This document shows positions 11,095-22,440 of a DNA stretch of 64,000 nucleotides, piece after piece (the stretch's first letter is position 1; every line of letters starts with the position of its first letter). The position numbers and the translations under genes were made by a program. The notes beneath the pieces were generated by a model. That model was not told the DNA's origin. It did no database searches and saw only the letters and a list, made by a program, of their open reading frames with translations. The stretch comes from Pseudoips prasinana (Eukaryota; Arthropoda; Insecta; Lepidoptera; Nolidae): assembly GCA_951640165.1 (NCBI GenBank), contig OX621255.1:32028001-32092000 (forward strand), read 5' to 3'.

Positions 11095-11290
11095 ATTGAT
11101 TATTCAATATTGTTTTAATATTTGCATGCCTGTGATAGGTAGAATAAGGCTTATACACAAAATTGTCGCCAATATATCTGGTTGTGTAACCTATATTCTT
11201 AGCGAATAAATGAGCGAATTTCTGGTTAATTGAGAAGCGACTCTTGGCCATCCTGATTTCGAGAGGTAGTTCATTCCACTGTACAAGCTA
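11095..11290 (-). pseudogene. LINE RT C-terminal remnant
   Basis: The minus strand reads VQWNELPLEIRMAKSRFSIN, then QKFAHLFAKN, again the extreme C-terminal pattern of a LINE polymerase but from a different family than 10678. It is open for about 60 codons with no upstream RT. Confidence 0.6.
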
Positions 11291-11402
11291 CATTATAAGT
11301 TAAGTAAAATCGGCTATATTTAATTTCTAATAAAATGAGAGAGCCATAAGAAAATTATATTAAAGGAACCCAAGTTATCACAACTTTGCCTGAAAAAGAA
11401 AT

Positions 11403-11662
11403 AAAAATAATATCCTGGGACATTACTGACACACTGGCCATCTGATCCCAAACTAAGCAGAGCTTGTACTGTGGAAACCAGATACTTAACTGATATACTA
11501 TATATACTTTTTTTTTGTAAATACTTACTTATATAGATATTTAAACCCAGCTTCAGGACAAACATCCATGTTCATGCACACAAATATATGTCCTGGGTGG
11601 GAATCGAGCCCTAGACATGTGGCGTGCAAGGCAAGTATTTACCAACCAAGCCAACCGGTTAA
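11403..11662 (-). mobile_element. SINE-2 copy (tRNA-headed)
   Basis: Complete copy. The head (right) has the antisense of GGTTGGCTTGGTTGG and a B box GGTTCGATTCCC, diverged here. The body contains CCACAGTACAAGCTCTGCTTAG and the 3' end CCCAGGATATTATT. SINE-2 is the most abundant SINE in the window. Confidence 0.85.
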
Positions 11663-11825
11663 TAATCGTTATTAATTCGACAAGATTTTTTGAGCTCCAA
11701 GTAATTTTCTATAGAGAAAAAGAGTTTAAAATATAATTATTTACAATAGGGCTACATTTATTAGTTGGAACTAGGCTAAGACTGTCTCTTTTGTCTAAAA
11801 GACATGGTGGTCCATGTTTATTACA

Positions 11826-12085
11826 TACATACATACATAGACACGCCTGTTTCCCAGAGGGTTAGGCAGAGACAACGGACTTCCATTTGTCACGATCCTT
11901 GCATACCTCTTTCGCTTCGTTTACTGACATTATATTCTTCATACATGCTCGCTGGTTTAGGGTACTTCTGACCCGACCTTTCCTCAGTACGTCTCTGATT
12001 TGATCAGAGAATGTTCTACGAGGTCTTCCCCTTCCGGTTGTACCATTCACACAGGCCAGGTATACTTCTTTTGTCAATCTTCATG
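11826..12085 (-). pseudogene. LINE-V C-terminal fragment
   Basis: Minus-strand frame of about 71 codons reading [20 protein letters not shown], then a DVLRKG...RACMKNIM...CKDRDKWKS pattern, ending near a TATG-repeat tail. The same ORF end occurs at 18118 and in pieces at 16836, so this is a repeated LINE family (LINE-V here). Confidence 0.75.
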
Positions 12086-12344
12086 TTTATTATTAAGGAT
12101 ATAAAACGATATATTTAAGAATATTTACGTACTGTTTTGTTATTTCACATTCACGTTAATTATTTAGTTGACAACTGTGACCTTATTCTGTGGCTATGGT
12201 ATGGCAGGGTTGCCAGTTCGCTCTCTAAACACGTATCTAAGCCGATACTAGAAGAGTCAACACTCCATGAGTTCATGTCTATTTTTATTTATTTTTTAAA
12301 AACAACGTTGGCACTAGGGAATTTATAATAATATATATTTTTTT

Positions 12345-12591
12345 ATAATAATGTTTAGGGTCAAAGTCACACAGATCATCCTAGCCCCAAATTAAGCAAA
12401 GCTTGTACTATGGGTACCAGGCGACGTTATACATACTTATATAGATAGATAAAATACTTAAATACATAGAAAACATCCATGACTCAGAAACAAATATTCG
12501 TGCTCATCACACAATTATTTGCACTTACCGGGATTCGAACCCAGGACCACCAGCTTCGTAGGCAGGAGCACTACCAACTAGGCTACGGTGA
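12345..12591 (-). mobile_element. SINE-1 copy
   Basis: Full-length minus-strand copy, highly similar to 2091 and 23957. It abuts SINE-4 without a gap. Confidence 0.85.
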
Positions 12592-12753
12592 TTTAATCTC
12601 TTTATCGCGGGGTACTTTACAAACATACAATAGACGGACGCAAATTACATCCAGACTATTTATGGGTCACACAAATAGTTGTTCGGCACGTTACTCGAAC
12701 CCACGACACGCAGCGGCGAGGCTACTGTCTTAGCCGCTACGCCACACGTGCAG
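12592..12753 (-). mobile_element. SINE-4 copy
   Basis: Family recognised by GGGGTACTTTACAAACATA and a CACACAAATAGTTGT hairpin-like core, with the head ending CGCCACACGTGCAG. Other copies are at 42800 (+) and 44171 (-). Confidence 0.75.
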
Positions 12754-12830
12754 ACACTATCATCCCATCGTATCAGACATACAAGATTCAAGTTTAAATG
12801 ACACTATATATATGAGACTATATAAGCCAA

Positions 12831-12923
12831 GATCAACAGTGGCACACAATGTAATGCCACTGAGCGGTGAGGCTCAGGCATGTTAGAGGAACTGTCTTGG
12901 ATCCCACAACGAATTGATGACAC
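12831..12923 (-). repeat. Fragment of R1-like LINE 3' UTR
   Basis: Antisense match to about 4640-4730: GGCACACAATGTAATGCCAC..., GAGCGGTGAGGCTCAGGCAT and TGTCTTGGATCCCACAACGA. It is an isolated internal piece of the UTR, lacking the poly(A) tail. Confidence 0.8.
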
Positions 12924-13104
12924 TCTATATAGACAGATCCATTCTGACTAGATGTGAAGTGAAATCTTAAACTATAAATATGTACAAACTTAAAGCATTT
13001 TGACAATAAATTTAAAACAATTTTTAAAATAATAATATTCAGCTAGTTAAAATTTAATTAATTATTTATGTTATCCCCAAGATGATTTTTGGGGGAGGCT
13101 TGTC

Positions 13105-13138
13105 TAATAAAGAAAGGATTTCTTTCCTTTCTTTATTA
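13105..13138. repeat. Short perfect inverted duplication
   Basis: 14-bp arms (TAATAAAGAAAGGA and its complement) around a 6-nt loop. One of the set of template-switch-like hairpins. Confidence 0.8.
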
Positions 13139-13139
13139 T

Positions 13140-14335
13140 ATTGTATACTGATAACATGTATGTAAGTTCTTTATTGAGAATGTTTATAACCAAAAAATTT
13201 GTAGGTAATCAAAAACAGCATACAATTAAATCGATAAACTCTTATGAAGTCGGTTATAAATAAACTGTACTCTAACTAACCAATTTGAAAGAATACTCTT
13301 TCAAATAAAAAAATATTTTTTGAAATCGATTTATAAATGACAGTTATGAAGTAGCAAACATTTAATAACTTAACCTAACCGTTAGAAAACCCACGATTCC
13401 AACTATAATTACATCATTTTGGCAAATAGCTTATACTCTTAAACTACCGACCGATATAAACCAAACATAGCTAAGAACCACCGCAAGGATACTGGCTCCC
13501 AAATGAAAAAAAACTGCATCGAAATCGGTCTATCGACGTCAGATTTATAACACCACTCTTATTGCGTAGAAGGTTAATAAAATACAGCCAAATTGAGGAC
13601 TCACTCGAGTCGGTTTAAAAAGAGCGGTCTTATATTAAGGCAGTGCATAGTAACCATCCTTTTAAAGAGTAAAAGACCAAGAACTCGACTGCGTTGTGTC
13701 TCAGAAGGTACTTAGGTAATATCTTCGCGTCCCAAATACCGCAGTGCCCCAAGTCCGAAGTCTTCGAACAGTGCGGGCTGTTAGTGGTGACTTGTGGTTA
13801 AAGACATTTATTTTCTCAAAAGAACGTATTACATTCACTTAAAGAGAAAGAAAAATATTTACAATAATGTAACTTAATAAGTGCCTGTCAGAGCAGCTTA
13901 ACATATGGATAAAAACTTACATGTTAAATTATACGACTTACGGAATGTAGACGTGGTCGCTTACTCTGGGCCTCATAATAAGGCTCAAAGTGACCTAGAG
14001 AACAATGTAGAGGGTAAAGCTTGAAGTTTTATTGCGAGATATCAGAAATGTAGAAATCCGCTAAGTAACCGATATAGCCCGAAGAAATGCCAAACCGAAG
14101 AGGCGTAGAACTGTCGGCTGCCTGCGCAAAAAGTTTCACGACTGTCTACCGCGTACCGGAAGACTCAGTGAGGAGGTGCAACAATGAATATGTGACATAT
14201 TTGGTATTTGACAATAATTTATAAAATGTAGGCATGATTGCACTTGTACCCATTTCCTAAATATCTGTAAAAAATACCGTCCAATAACTTTGCTATTAAA
14301 TAAATAAGAATTAGATATGGTGACTAGTAAATAAA
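13140..14335. other. AT-rich region without recognised gene
   Basis: No convincing exon or repeat boundary. ORFs are short and low-complexity. A stretch near 13480-13600 (GATACTGGCTCCCAAATG, then CGAAATCGGTCTATCGACG) looks like an old repeat, but I cannot assign it. Confidence 0.5.
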
Positions 14336-14339
14336 ACAA

Positions 14340-14545
14340 TCATCATCATATCAGCCGAAAGACGTCCACTGCTGGACAAAGGCCTCCCCCAAGAAAGGTT
14401 CTCGAGTGGCGACCACGAACCGGAAGACACAGCGTGGGCAGGCCCCTACAAGATGGACCGATGATCTTGTGCGGGTGCTGGAAACTGCTGGAAGCGAATA
14501 GCGCAAGACCGGCAATTGTGAAAATAAAACCATACTTCAATGAAA
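14340..14545 (-). pseudogene. LINE-W 3' fragment
   Basis: The minus strand reads through W..P..GRRSVG-like codons to EAFVQQWTSFG, then the (ATG)n tip. It is a relatively well-kept 3' end in the same family as 9555. Confidence 0.75.
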
Positions 14546-14951
14546 TTCTTAATTCCAACAAGCCATGCCGGAGGCCTGTGGCCTGTGCAAGCTGAGCCTG
14601 CACGTCTAGCTACGCGTTTAGATCTGATTACTTCAAAATTGCACATACAGAGTGTATATTTAATATAAATAACCACACACTTCGATTGGGATCATCTCAA
14701 ACACTAGCTTGTTTGCATTCCACATACACGCACGCACACACAAGCGCGCACACACAACCTCTCACACACGAATAAATACATTTTACTAAATGTATTTTAA
14801 TAAATGTATTAGAAATAATTTATATTAATTGAATCGTTACTGAATTATGTAATTTGTAATTCTTTGTACTTGTACATTGTAATTTTTTATTTTATCTTTA
14901 ATATTGAAATATGTAATTTGTAATTCGTGCTCGTATTTTCTGGATGACAGC

Positions 14952-16100
14952 GATAGTGACTGCAACACAGTGGTGTTTCCATTGTGTTGCAGTCACTATT
15001 GCAGTCGCCTACTGCAGCTGATATCGTTCTACTTGCTATTGTAATGTCTGTGTTGCTGTTAAGGAAGAATTTATATGAGACTTACTGTTGAATTTCTCAT
15101 GAATGAGGGTGCAATATTATTTTTAAAATATTAAATAGTCTATATTTTTTTTGTTATTATTGTATAGAAACACCTTTGACCCCCTCCCAAATTTTGTCAA
15201 AGCATTGGGTCTTTAACTCAAATAATCCAGAATGAAACATGCGGGGTTTTAAATATATTATTTTCAGAAAAAAAATCAGGGTTAAATAAAAAGGCCTATG
15301 ATTTTAATCATTAACGTTTAGCCTTAACTAGCTCGTCGTTTTCCGTCGCATTTAGAAAAAAATATTTATAAAAAACATTGAGGCCCTGGTTATGAGCTAG
15401 TTACCATCTATGTATATTAGGCACCTAGACGTGAGATCAGTCTTAAGATAGGTGACCATAAAACTGGTTAAACTGAGCGTCCACGTACTTCTGCAGTAGG
15501 CGACTGCAATAGTGACTGCAACACAATGGAAACACCACTGTGTTGCAGTCACTATCGCTGATAGTGACTGCAACACAGTGGTGTTTCCATTGTGTTGCAG
15601 TCACTATTGCAGTCGCCTACTGCAGCTGATATCGTTCTACTTGCTATTGTAATGTCTGTGTTGCTGTTAAGGAAGAATTTATATGAGACTTACTGTTGAA
15701 TTTCTCATGAATGAGGGTGCAATATTATTTTTAAAATATTAAATAGTCTATATTTTTTTTGTTATTATTGTATAGAAACACCTTTGACCCCCTCCCAAAT
15801 TTTGTCAAAGCATTGGGTCTTTAACTCAAATAATCCAGAATGAAACATGCGGGGTTTTAAATATATTATTTTCAGAAAAAAAATCAGGGTTAAATAAAAA
15901 GGCCTATGATTTTAATCATTAACGTTTAGCCTTAACTAGCTCGTCGTTTTCCGTCGCATTTAGAAAAAAATATTTATAAAAAACATTGAGGCCCTGGTTA
16001 TGAGCTAGTTACCATCTATGTATATTAGGCACCTAGACGTGAGATCAGTCTTAAGATAGGTGACCATAAAACTGGTTAAACTGAGCGTCCACGTACTTCT
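14952..16100. repeat. 608-bp tandem duplication
   Basis: Positions 14952-15492 recur at 15560-16100 with no difference that I could see by eye (offset 608). The two copies are separated by a complementary copy of the first part of the unit, which forms the palindrome at 15491-15625. It contains no ORF. Because the copies look identical, this is either very recent or an assembly artefact. Confidence 0.9.
15491..15625. repeat. 135-bp perfect palindrome at duplication junction
   Basis: Arms of 65 bp (15491-15555 and 15561-15625) flank the 5-nt loop CGCTG. Each arm contains a smaller hairpin made of AGTGACTGCAACACA and its complement, so the structure is nested. Confidence 0.9.
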
Positions 16101-16830
16101 GAATGCACGCTTCATTTAAAAATAATAACTATTATAATTGTCAACAAATCTATAAACAATTTTTATGGCCATTTATCAAAAATCGTGATAAAAATTTAAA
16201 GTTCGAACATCTGAACTAATATTATTACGACAAAATATGTTAATAATTAATTTTCAAATGTAACTGGAGAAGATCATTAATTAAATAGTGATTGTTTACA
16301 TTTAATTAATATAAAAAAAATGAATTTAAATGTGCGCTAGTGCTGCCATATCTAAAAATTTATTGTTATCTCTGTCTATGATTGATTCTCTATGATTCGG
16401 GAGATTCCCTATATATATATTGCACAACTACATATCAGTGTTACTCACGCATTTATGTTGTAAGTAGTAAGGGCTAGTTTTGCTTGCCGTAGATTATGTA
16501 AACTAGGCACCCTTATCTACGATTGTCTATGATAAGGGGAATTCCTTGTATGATTTACACAAATATCGTTATTTGTTGATAGCGCTCCTATGTTATAAGA
16601 TATAAGATCTCTTTTTGCTTGTCGAAGTGTTTTTTAATATTGTGTATCCCATATGAAGTTCTTATCATTGTTGTTGTTTTATTGGGATGTGTACGTCGAT
16701 ATAAGATTCGAAATCTATGATGCAACTCTTATTGTGACCTTAATTGACTTATTATAGAAATATACTTATAAAACATTTTTGGTGTATTCTTATTTTATAC
16801 TTGAATTAAACCCTAATATGAGAGAGAGAG
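16101..16830. other. Unassigned AT-rich DNA
   Basis: No gene seen. TATATATA runs near 16411 and related short motifs (CTATGATTCGG, CTACGATTGTC) occur, but there is no coherent exon or transposon end. Confidence 0.5.
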
Positions 16831-16835
16831 AGAGA

Positions 16836-17140
16836 GGTGTTCTCAAGAAAGGTCAGGTCAGAAGTAACGTAAACAGGCGAGGATCTATGAGAAATATAAT
16901 CAATGAGAGTCTGACGAAAACAGACCACACGGACGGACTAAAACAAAATATTTTTGTTACTTTAATACTGTATTCAACTATGTTTATGTATTGCGTTGTG
17001 AGCTTGACAAGTACAAGTGTATGTAAATACCCAAGTGCTGAATGAATTTCATTTCAGTATACGAGGATACCAAAAATTAAATTCCGTTGTTTCTGCCTAC
17101 CCCTCTAGGAAACAGGCGTGTGTCGATGCATGTGTGTAAG
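16836..17140 (+). pseudogene. LINE-V 3' remnant split by repeat S
   Basis: GGTGTTCTCAAGAAAGGTCAGG (LINE-V ORF end, compare 18280) and the LINE-V 3' tip TTTCTGCCTACCCCTC at 17090 are separated by repeat S (16913-17060, ending CCCAAGTGCTGAATG). It appears to be a nested insertion. Confidence 0.65.
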
Positions 17141-17514
17141 TAGTTAAAGCCTCTAAGGGTAACTGTAAACAACATGTTAAAATGTTCACAACGCCCAAGT
17201 ATGGGCTCAGGACTCCACTTTCATGAGTCCATAGCCCATATCTGGGCTGTTCACCCGTGCACTTTCTATACTTTTTGTATAAGTGGACTTTGTAGAACAA
17301 ATTAGCAGCTATTAGAAAAGTATTGGAATACGAAGACCGGCCGTTATTTTAAGGATAACAGGATAATAAAGAATAAAAATAAAAGTATATTTTATGGTTT
17401 ATTCAATAAGTGTGTAAAAAAGACACTCATGTAGGTACGATAACAATAACAACGATACGATAGTAAAAACAATTAAGAAAAAAAAACAGTTATGTACCTA
17501 CTATGCGAAATAAA

Positions 17515-17998
17515 ATATACAAATCTATACACATAATAAAATCGTAGGAAAGTCAAAACTGTACATTGAATATTTTTTTAAACGGATACTTGGGGCTTGG
17601 TCTACAATCGATATCTAAGCCATAAATAAAGTTTTTAGATTTTTGAAGTTATACTTCTTTTGGCGCGATGGAGAAAAATGATGAGAGTGAATTTTTACGA
17701 TGCGCGCGCACACCGACACCAAAAAAATTAACAGCATGAAGTTAGTTCTAGGTGGTATGAAAATTGATAACTATGTTCAAGTTGTATATTAAGAAGTATA
17801 ATTCTAACGCGTGTACATAAGTACACACAAGTTTTATTGTCTGTTTATCAGTATGTATGTAATTAAAAAAGTACTGCATGGATTTACTAAGAGGTCGGGT
17901 CAACGTATAGGCTACATATTATCACGCTATCACCTACGGGGAGGAGTTGTGATAATTTCTAAAATGTGACGCGGGTAAAACCGCGGGGCACAGCTAGT
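17515..17998 (-). repeat. Repeat A copy split by MITE-G
   Basis: The head (right) is ACCCGCGGGGCACAGCTAG-like at about 17975. The far tail (AATCGTAGGAAAGTCAAAAC) is at 17540, as in the intact copy at 44380-44665. The MITE at 17645-17829 sits in between, so the MITE is younger. Confidence 0.7.
17645..17829. mobile_element. MITE-G, internally deleted copy
   Basis: Same left 100 bp as 8363 and same right end (AACGCGTGTACATAAGTACA), but lacking about 90 bp of the AT-rich centre. It is inserted in repeat A. Confidence 0.8.
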
Positions 17999-18117
17999 AG
18001 AACAATATAATAACATGAAGGTATATAAGAAATGAAAATAATAATAAAAGCAGTGGAAATGTGAGCTCTGAGACAATACGAAATACTGACGTAATTGAGC
18101 ATGTGGGGTGAAAAATA

Positions 18118-18423
18118 ATGCAGTCACAAAGATTGAAAAAGGTTGGTATGCTGAGATGGTTAAGGCATTTAGAAAGGATGCACGAAAGAAGATTGACAAA
18201 AAGCGTTTACCTGGCCTGTGTTAATGGTACAATCGGAAGGGGAATACCTCGTAGAACATTCTCTGACCAAATTGGAGATGTTCTCAAGAAAGGCCAGGTC
18301 AGAAGTAGCCTAAACCGGCGAGCATGTATGAAGAATATAATGACAGTAAACGACGTAAGAGAGGTATGCAAAGATCGTGACAAATGGAAATCTGAAGTCT
18401 CTGCCTATCCCTCAGTAAAATAG
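18118..18423 (+). pseudogene. LINE-V ORF C-terminus
   Basis: 101-codon open frame with [20 protein letters not shown], a short GRGIPRRTF segment and [16 protein letters not shown] before the stop. This GH-x-RM...RGRPRR...W pattern ends many LINE polymerases. The upstream part decays into stops near 18110. Confidence 0.75.
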
Positions 18424-18534
18424 GCGTAAAGATCCTTCATATATATAAGATAAATACATCGTAGGTACTATCTACTGTGTACCTACTATGCCAACTCGCA
18501 TGCCAAGGTGCCGCAGTGACTAAGGTAAACTCCT

Positions 18535-18617
18535 CCAAATGGCAACGTTATAGAAACCTTTGGAGGAGGCCTATGTCCAGCAGTGAACGATTTCAAGCTT
18601 ATGAAATGATGATGTGG
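18535..18617 (+). repeat. LINE-W 3' tip
   Basis: GGAGGAGGCCTATGTCCAGC followed by AGTGAACG and an ATGATGATG end, in sense orientation. Confidence 0.65.
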
Positions 18618-18664
18618 TAATTTAGAAATATATACCTAAGTATGGTTAAAATAAAAATTAATCA

Positions 18665-18935
18665 TAAAAGGTTTTTATTCACGTAGACTTTAAAAAAACG
18701 CTTGTAAATAGCCAGAATATATTTGTAGTTTGTGTGTATGTTTGCACAGATGCCAGCACATTAAGCTCCCCCAATCTGTCAAATTTCCCCAATTGAAAGT
18801 GAACCTTATGATTTTGTGATAAAGTTGAAAATCTATAAAAGAAATTTGACAGACTGGGTAGCTGGATGTGCTGGCGACTGTACTTATAGATATTTAGGTA
18901 CACGGATTGTATGAAAAGATTTACAATAAAATATA
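18665..18935 (-). repeat. Repeat K copy split by MITE-T
   Basis: The repeat K 3' end (GGTTTTTATTCACGTAGACT) runs to 18746. The body resumes at 18881 (TAGATATTTAGGTACACGG). The interval is MITE-T, giving a relative age of K before MITE-T. Confidence 0.8.
18747..18880. mobile_element. MITE-T copy
   Basis: 134 bp with inverted ends CAGATGCCAGCACAT.../...ATGTGCTGGCGACTG, diverged from the 6441 and 39279 copies, inserted in repeat K. Confidence 0.85.
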
Positions 18936-19317
18936 GGTTAGTGTGTTAGTTGACCTAAGATATTTGTTTTTTATTTATTTTTCTATGAAGCAGATCGGAG
19001 TGGTAAGTAGGTATGTACTCGTATATGTGTAGTAAACAAAATCTTTTAACTTTTCATTCAAGAATGTCGATTATCTGATGTATTTTGTATAGTACCTAGG
19101 GTTGAATATTGTTTGTCGTGCCAGAAACTGGTTTTCTATCATCGGTTAATTTCATAAGCGCTCCGTAAATTTCCTCCATTATTTACGTCACACTAGATTT
19201 TTCCATAATGTTTGGTGTTTATGCATAATGAATAATACATAAATAGTATTAAACTGATTTTAGACTTTATTTTAGAGGTATTTTAGATATACTCGTATCT
19301 ACAAAAAATATAATATA

Positions 19318-19756
19318 ATAATAAATAATAATATCCCGGGACATTATTTACACACGGCCATCTAATTCCAAACTAAGCAGAGCTTGTACTATGGAAACCA
19401 GATAACTGATATACTACTTTTCTTTGGTAAATACCTACTTATGTAGATAACTAGCTGTGCCCCGCGGTGTTACCCGCGTTAAATGTTATAAATTTTCTTT
19501 GCTATACCTAAATCTCACAGAGCCCGAGACCTTTCCAACGAATGCAAAACCGTGGAAATAGGTTCGTGCGTTCTGGAGTTATAGCGCCAGGAAGGAAAAC
19601 CCGACTTATTTTTATATAGTAGATTACACCCATACTTTATTACATTACAGGACAAACAGACATGTTCATGCACACAAATATCTGTCCTGGGAGAGAATCG
19701 AACCCACGACCTCCGGCGTGAAATGCAAGCATTTGCCAACCACCCCAACAGGCCCC
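19318..19756 (-). mobile_element. SINE-2 copy interrupted by repeat A
   Basis: The tail and body lie at 19318-19450 and the head at 19625-19756 (GAGAATCGAACCCACGACC). The insert 19451-19624 is repeat A in the opposite sense. Confidence 0.8.
19451..19624 (+). repeat. Repeat A variant with RTE-like tail
   Basis: Starts CTAGCTGTGCCCCGCGGTG, passes TTCGTGCGTTCTGGAGTTAT and ends TTTTTATATAGTAGA. This tail is typical of RTE-type 3' ends (family knowledge; clade inferred). Confidence 0.75.
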
Positions 19757-19916
19757 TGAAAAATAAAATACCATGGGGTTTGCGTTGATACACAAAATAA
19801 TGTACTAAAAGTCCTTAGTACGAATCCTACGAAAAAGCTTATGAAAGAATCCTGGAGGAAAAATGTCTAACTATTATAGTCAAGTGACGATCACAGTTTT
19901 ATGTCGACTTTTCGGG

Positions 19917-20117
19917 CCTGTTAGGGTAGGTACTTGCTTTTTACGCCGCTGGAGGCCAGTAACATGTCTGTTTGTCCTGAGTCTGTGTGTAATTATATAT
20001 CTAAGTATGTATTTACAAAAGATATGTAGTATATATAGTATATCAGGTATCTGGTTTTCATAGTACAAACTGCTTAGTTTGGGATCAGATGGCCGCGTGT
20101 GAATAATAGGTACCCCA
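19917..20117 (+). mobile_element. SINE-2 copy, degraded head
   Basis: The body from ACATGTCTGTTTGTCCTGAG to GATCAGATGGCCGCGTGTG is preserved. The B-box region is deleted. Confidence 0.75.
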
Positions 20118-20849
20118 GGAAAAAAAATCAAAATACTTAGTCAATCTAAAAACGGGTTAAATCGAACGATATTGGGCCAAATACTTAAGTAGGTACCGAT
20201 TTAAAATACAAATTTGTCTTCTTATTTATTGCTAGTTACTAATGTTACTTGTATTTAACTATTTCAGTTAATTTGTGTTGACGCAAACCAAATAAATGGT
20301 AAACTTTTAAAACAATCTAATTCATTGCCAATATCACTATCAAAAGAATTTAAATCTTTTAATTAGTATGTAAATAATTGAATAATCTATTCAATTTACA
20401 TTACTGTTTATTAAATTGCGTAGTAAGTAGGTATAAAGTAAATCACAGAATCTGTGTAAATCGTTAACATTGTTCGGGGAATCCCCAGCAATAAAGAGAT
20501 TTACAGATTCTCAACACAGGTAAGAACCCTGCCAGAAATAATTATCAAGAAATACCAAAGAAAACTTGGAACCCGACCAATTTACGAAAATTCGTGTTGT
20601 CTCCCTCTAACAACCGATTTTTTTAAGTAAGAAAGAGTGGACTATGTGTTTCGAATTTTTGCCCAGTGACGTCATTTATTGTGACGTAGATTTTACAGTC
20701 TGCATGAAAATTATTTAGCTTTTCACGAATATGCATGATTAGTATCATATAAATTTATAAGTTTCTGTTCCTACATCCGATGTAAAATGGGAAACCTTAA
20801 AAGATTACTAGCAACTTATGTTTTAATTATAATTTAGTAAAATTTTCTA
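20118..20849. other. Unassigned region
   Basis: No gene. It contains an imperfect inverted repeat near 20447-20517 (AGAATCTGTGTAAATC against GATTTACAGATTCT) and otherwise AT-rich DNA. Confidence 0.5.
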
Positions 20850-21055
20850 AAAAGTTTAGTTTTATCATTCTCTTATTTTAGAAATTACAGGAGGAGGGGG
20901 GGGGGGGGGGGCACATTTTACCACTTTGGAAGTGTCTCTCAGTCGCGAGAACTATTCAGTTTAGAAAAATATGATATTAGAAAACTCAATACCATTTTGC
21001 AAGACCTTTTTTTTCTACTTTTGTGTGAATAAATATATAATGCGGTTCACAGAAG
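20850..21055 (-). repeat. Repeat P fragment
   Basis: Antisense match to about 48150-48390 of the longer copy (ACCACTTTGGAAGTGTCTCTC, AATGCGGTTCACAGAA). It carries a pure G run of 16 at 20896-20911. Confidence 0.75.
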
Positions 21056-21110
21056 AAGAAGTACTCAGGTAGTTGTATATTTACAAGTACCAAGACATGA
21101 CAAATCCATA

Positions 21111-21224
21111 AGTTTTAGTTCTTAATAGTTTCCGCGAGAGGCGCTGGTGCTCAATGTATGGGAGGAAACTGTACGTGTGATCGAGTAACTGCAGTAACTG
21201 CAGGAACTCGTGCTAGAGGCACTG
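21111..21224. mobile_element. MITE-H, partial copy
   Basis: Half of the fold-back element seen complete at 62518: TTAGTTCTTAATAGTTTCCG through to AGGAACTCGTGCTAGAGGC, with an internal duplication of GCAGTAACT. Confidence 0.75.
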
Positions 21225-22440
21225 ATAATTTTTTCGGCCCTACCCGCTATTGAAACTATACTAGGTACTCTGTTAAACGGTATTTCAAAGTTTGTCAGTC
21301 ACTCAGTTTAGAACGTAGAAGTAAAATTCATTGTTTTTTGTTGAAGTTAAACTGCTTTACGCACGCTTGACTTGGGAAGTATGCTGGTTAATGCGTGACG
21401 AGAACGTTACGAAATGTGTGATCGGGCGGGTGGACGGAAGTTGAGAGGGAGATATAAGTTAGTGAAGATACAAAGGGAGAGAGTTACGTTTCGTATATTA
21501 CCGTAGCCGCGTAGCGGCAAGCGAGAGAACACACATTTTCTTTCTGTCATAGTATGTAGTTACGTTTTAAGTTTTACTTCAGTCTTGTGGTTTAAAGCAC
21601 ACACGTTTTTTGTAGTGTAATGATGTAATTGATTCTATCATCTGTGGTAAATAAAAAGATTACCGAATTGTTGGGCAGATATTGCAATGGTTTTATATGC
21701 TATACAAAATAAAATATCTATACCATAAGAAAAGGCCTGCTTTTCTATTTGATTACTAGTATGGCCTGATAAACTGTCCTGTGGTGATGGCAAAGAACAT
21801 CAGAATCCCATCTTATCTCACGCTGATTGCAGAACAGGTTCTGCCTAGGTTGGCAATAGATGGCAGTGTGTTACTTGTCCCAAGATACCTATTTTAAACG
21901 ATTCTGAAGTGTAGTTATTATTACAAAAAAAAAAAATTGTATTTTTATCCGACTCCCACCGAAAAAGGAGGATGTTCTCAACTTGAGTGTAGTAGCTTTA
22001 GAAATCGGTGTTTTATTTTGAGCTAGTTTATACTTCACCGTAGATTATTTGCCATTGATTCTTTTTCATTTCCAAGGGAATGCCTACCAACTACCTAATC
22101 CCCCAAAATTGGACGACGCTTTTGTTTAGTATTGGACGCACTTGCCCTGAAAATATTTGACATTAGACTTATATTCTTATGTTGATAAATATACTATATT
22201 ATTACTCTTGTGTAATTATGTTATTTGAGAAAATTGTGTGGGTGTGAATTTGTTAATCAATAAAATATTCTGTAAGTATCTTGCAGTAGATTGGTATATA
22301 AGCTACGCTTGTCTTGGCTATGTAAATATTATATTTTCTCTGTAAGTGAATGTAAATTCTTTTGAAAAATAAAAAAATCTTTAACCGTATATTAGGTATA
22401 TCTCTAGGTGGACTCCAATAATTTTGAATATGATTATAAT
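21225..22440. other. Unassigned region with repeat X scraps
   Basis: I see no exon. Short pieces related to repeat X occur near 21775-21850 and 22070. A purine-rich segment with GGGCGGGTGGACGG lies near 21424-21440 without other promoter signs. Confidence 0.4.
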
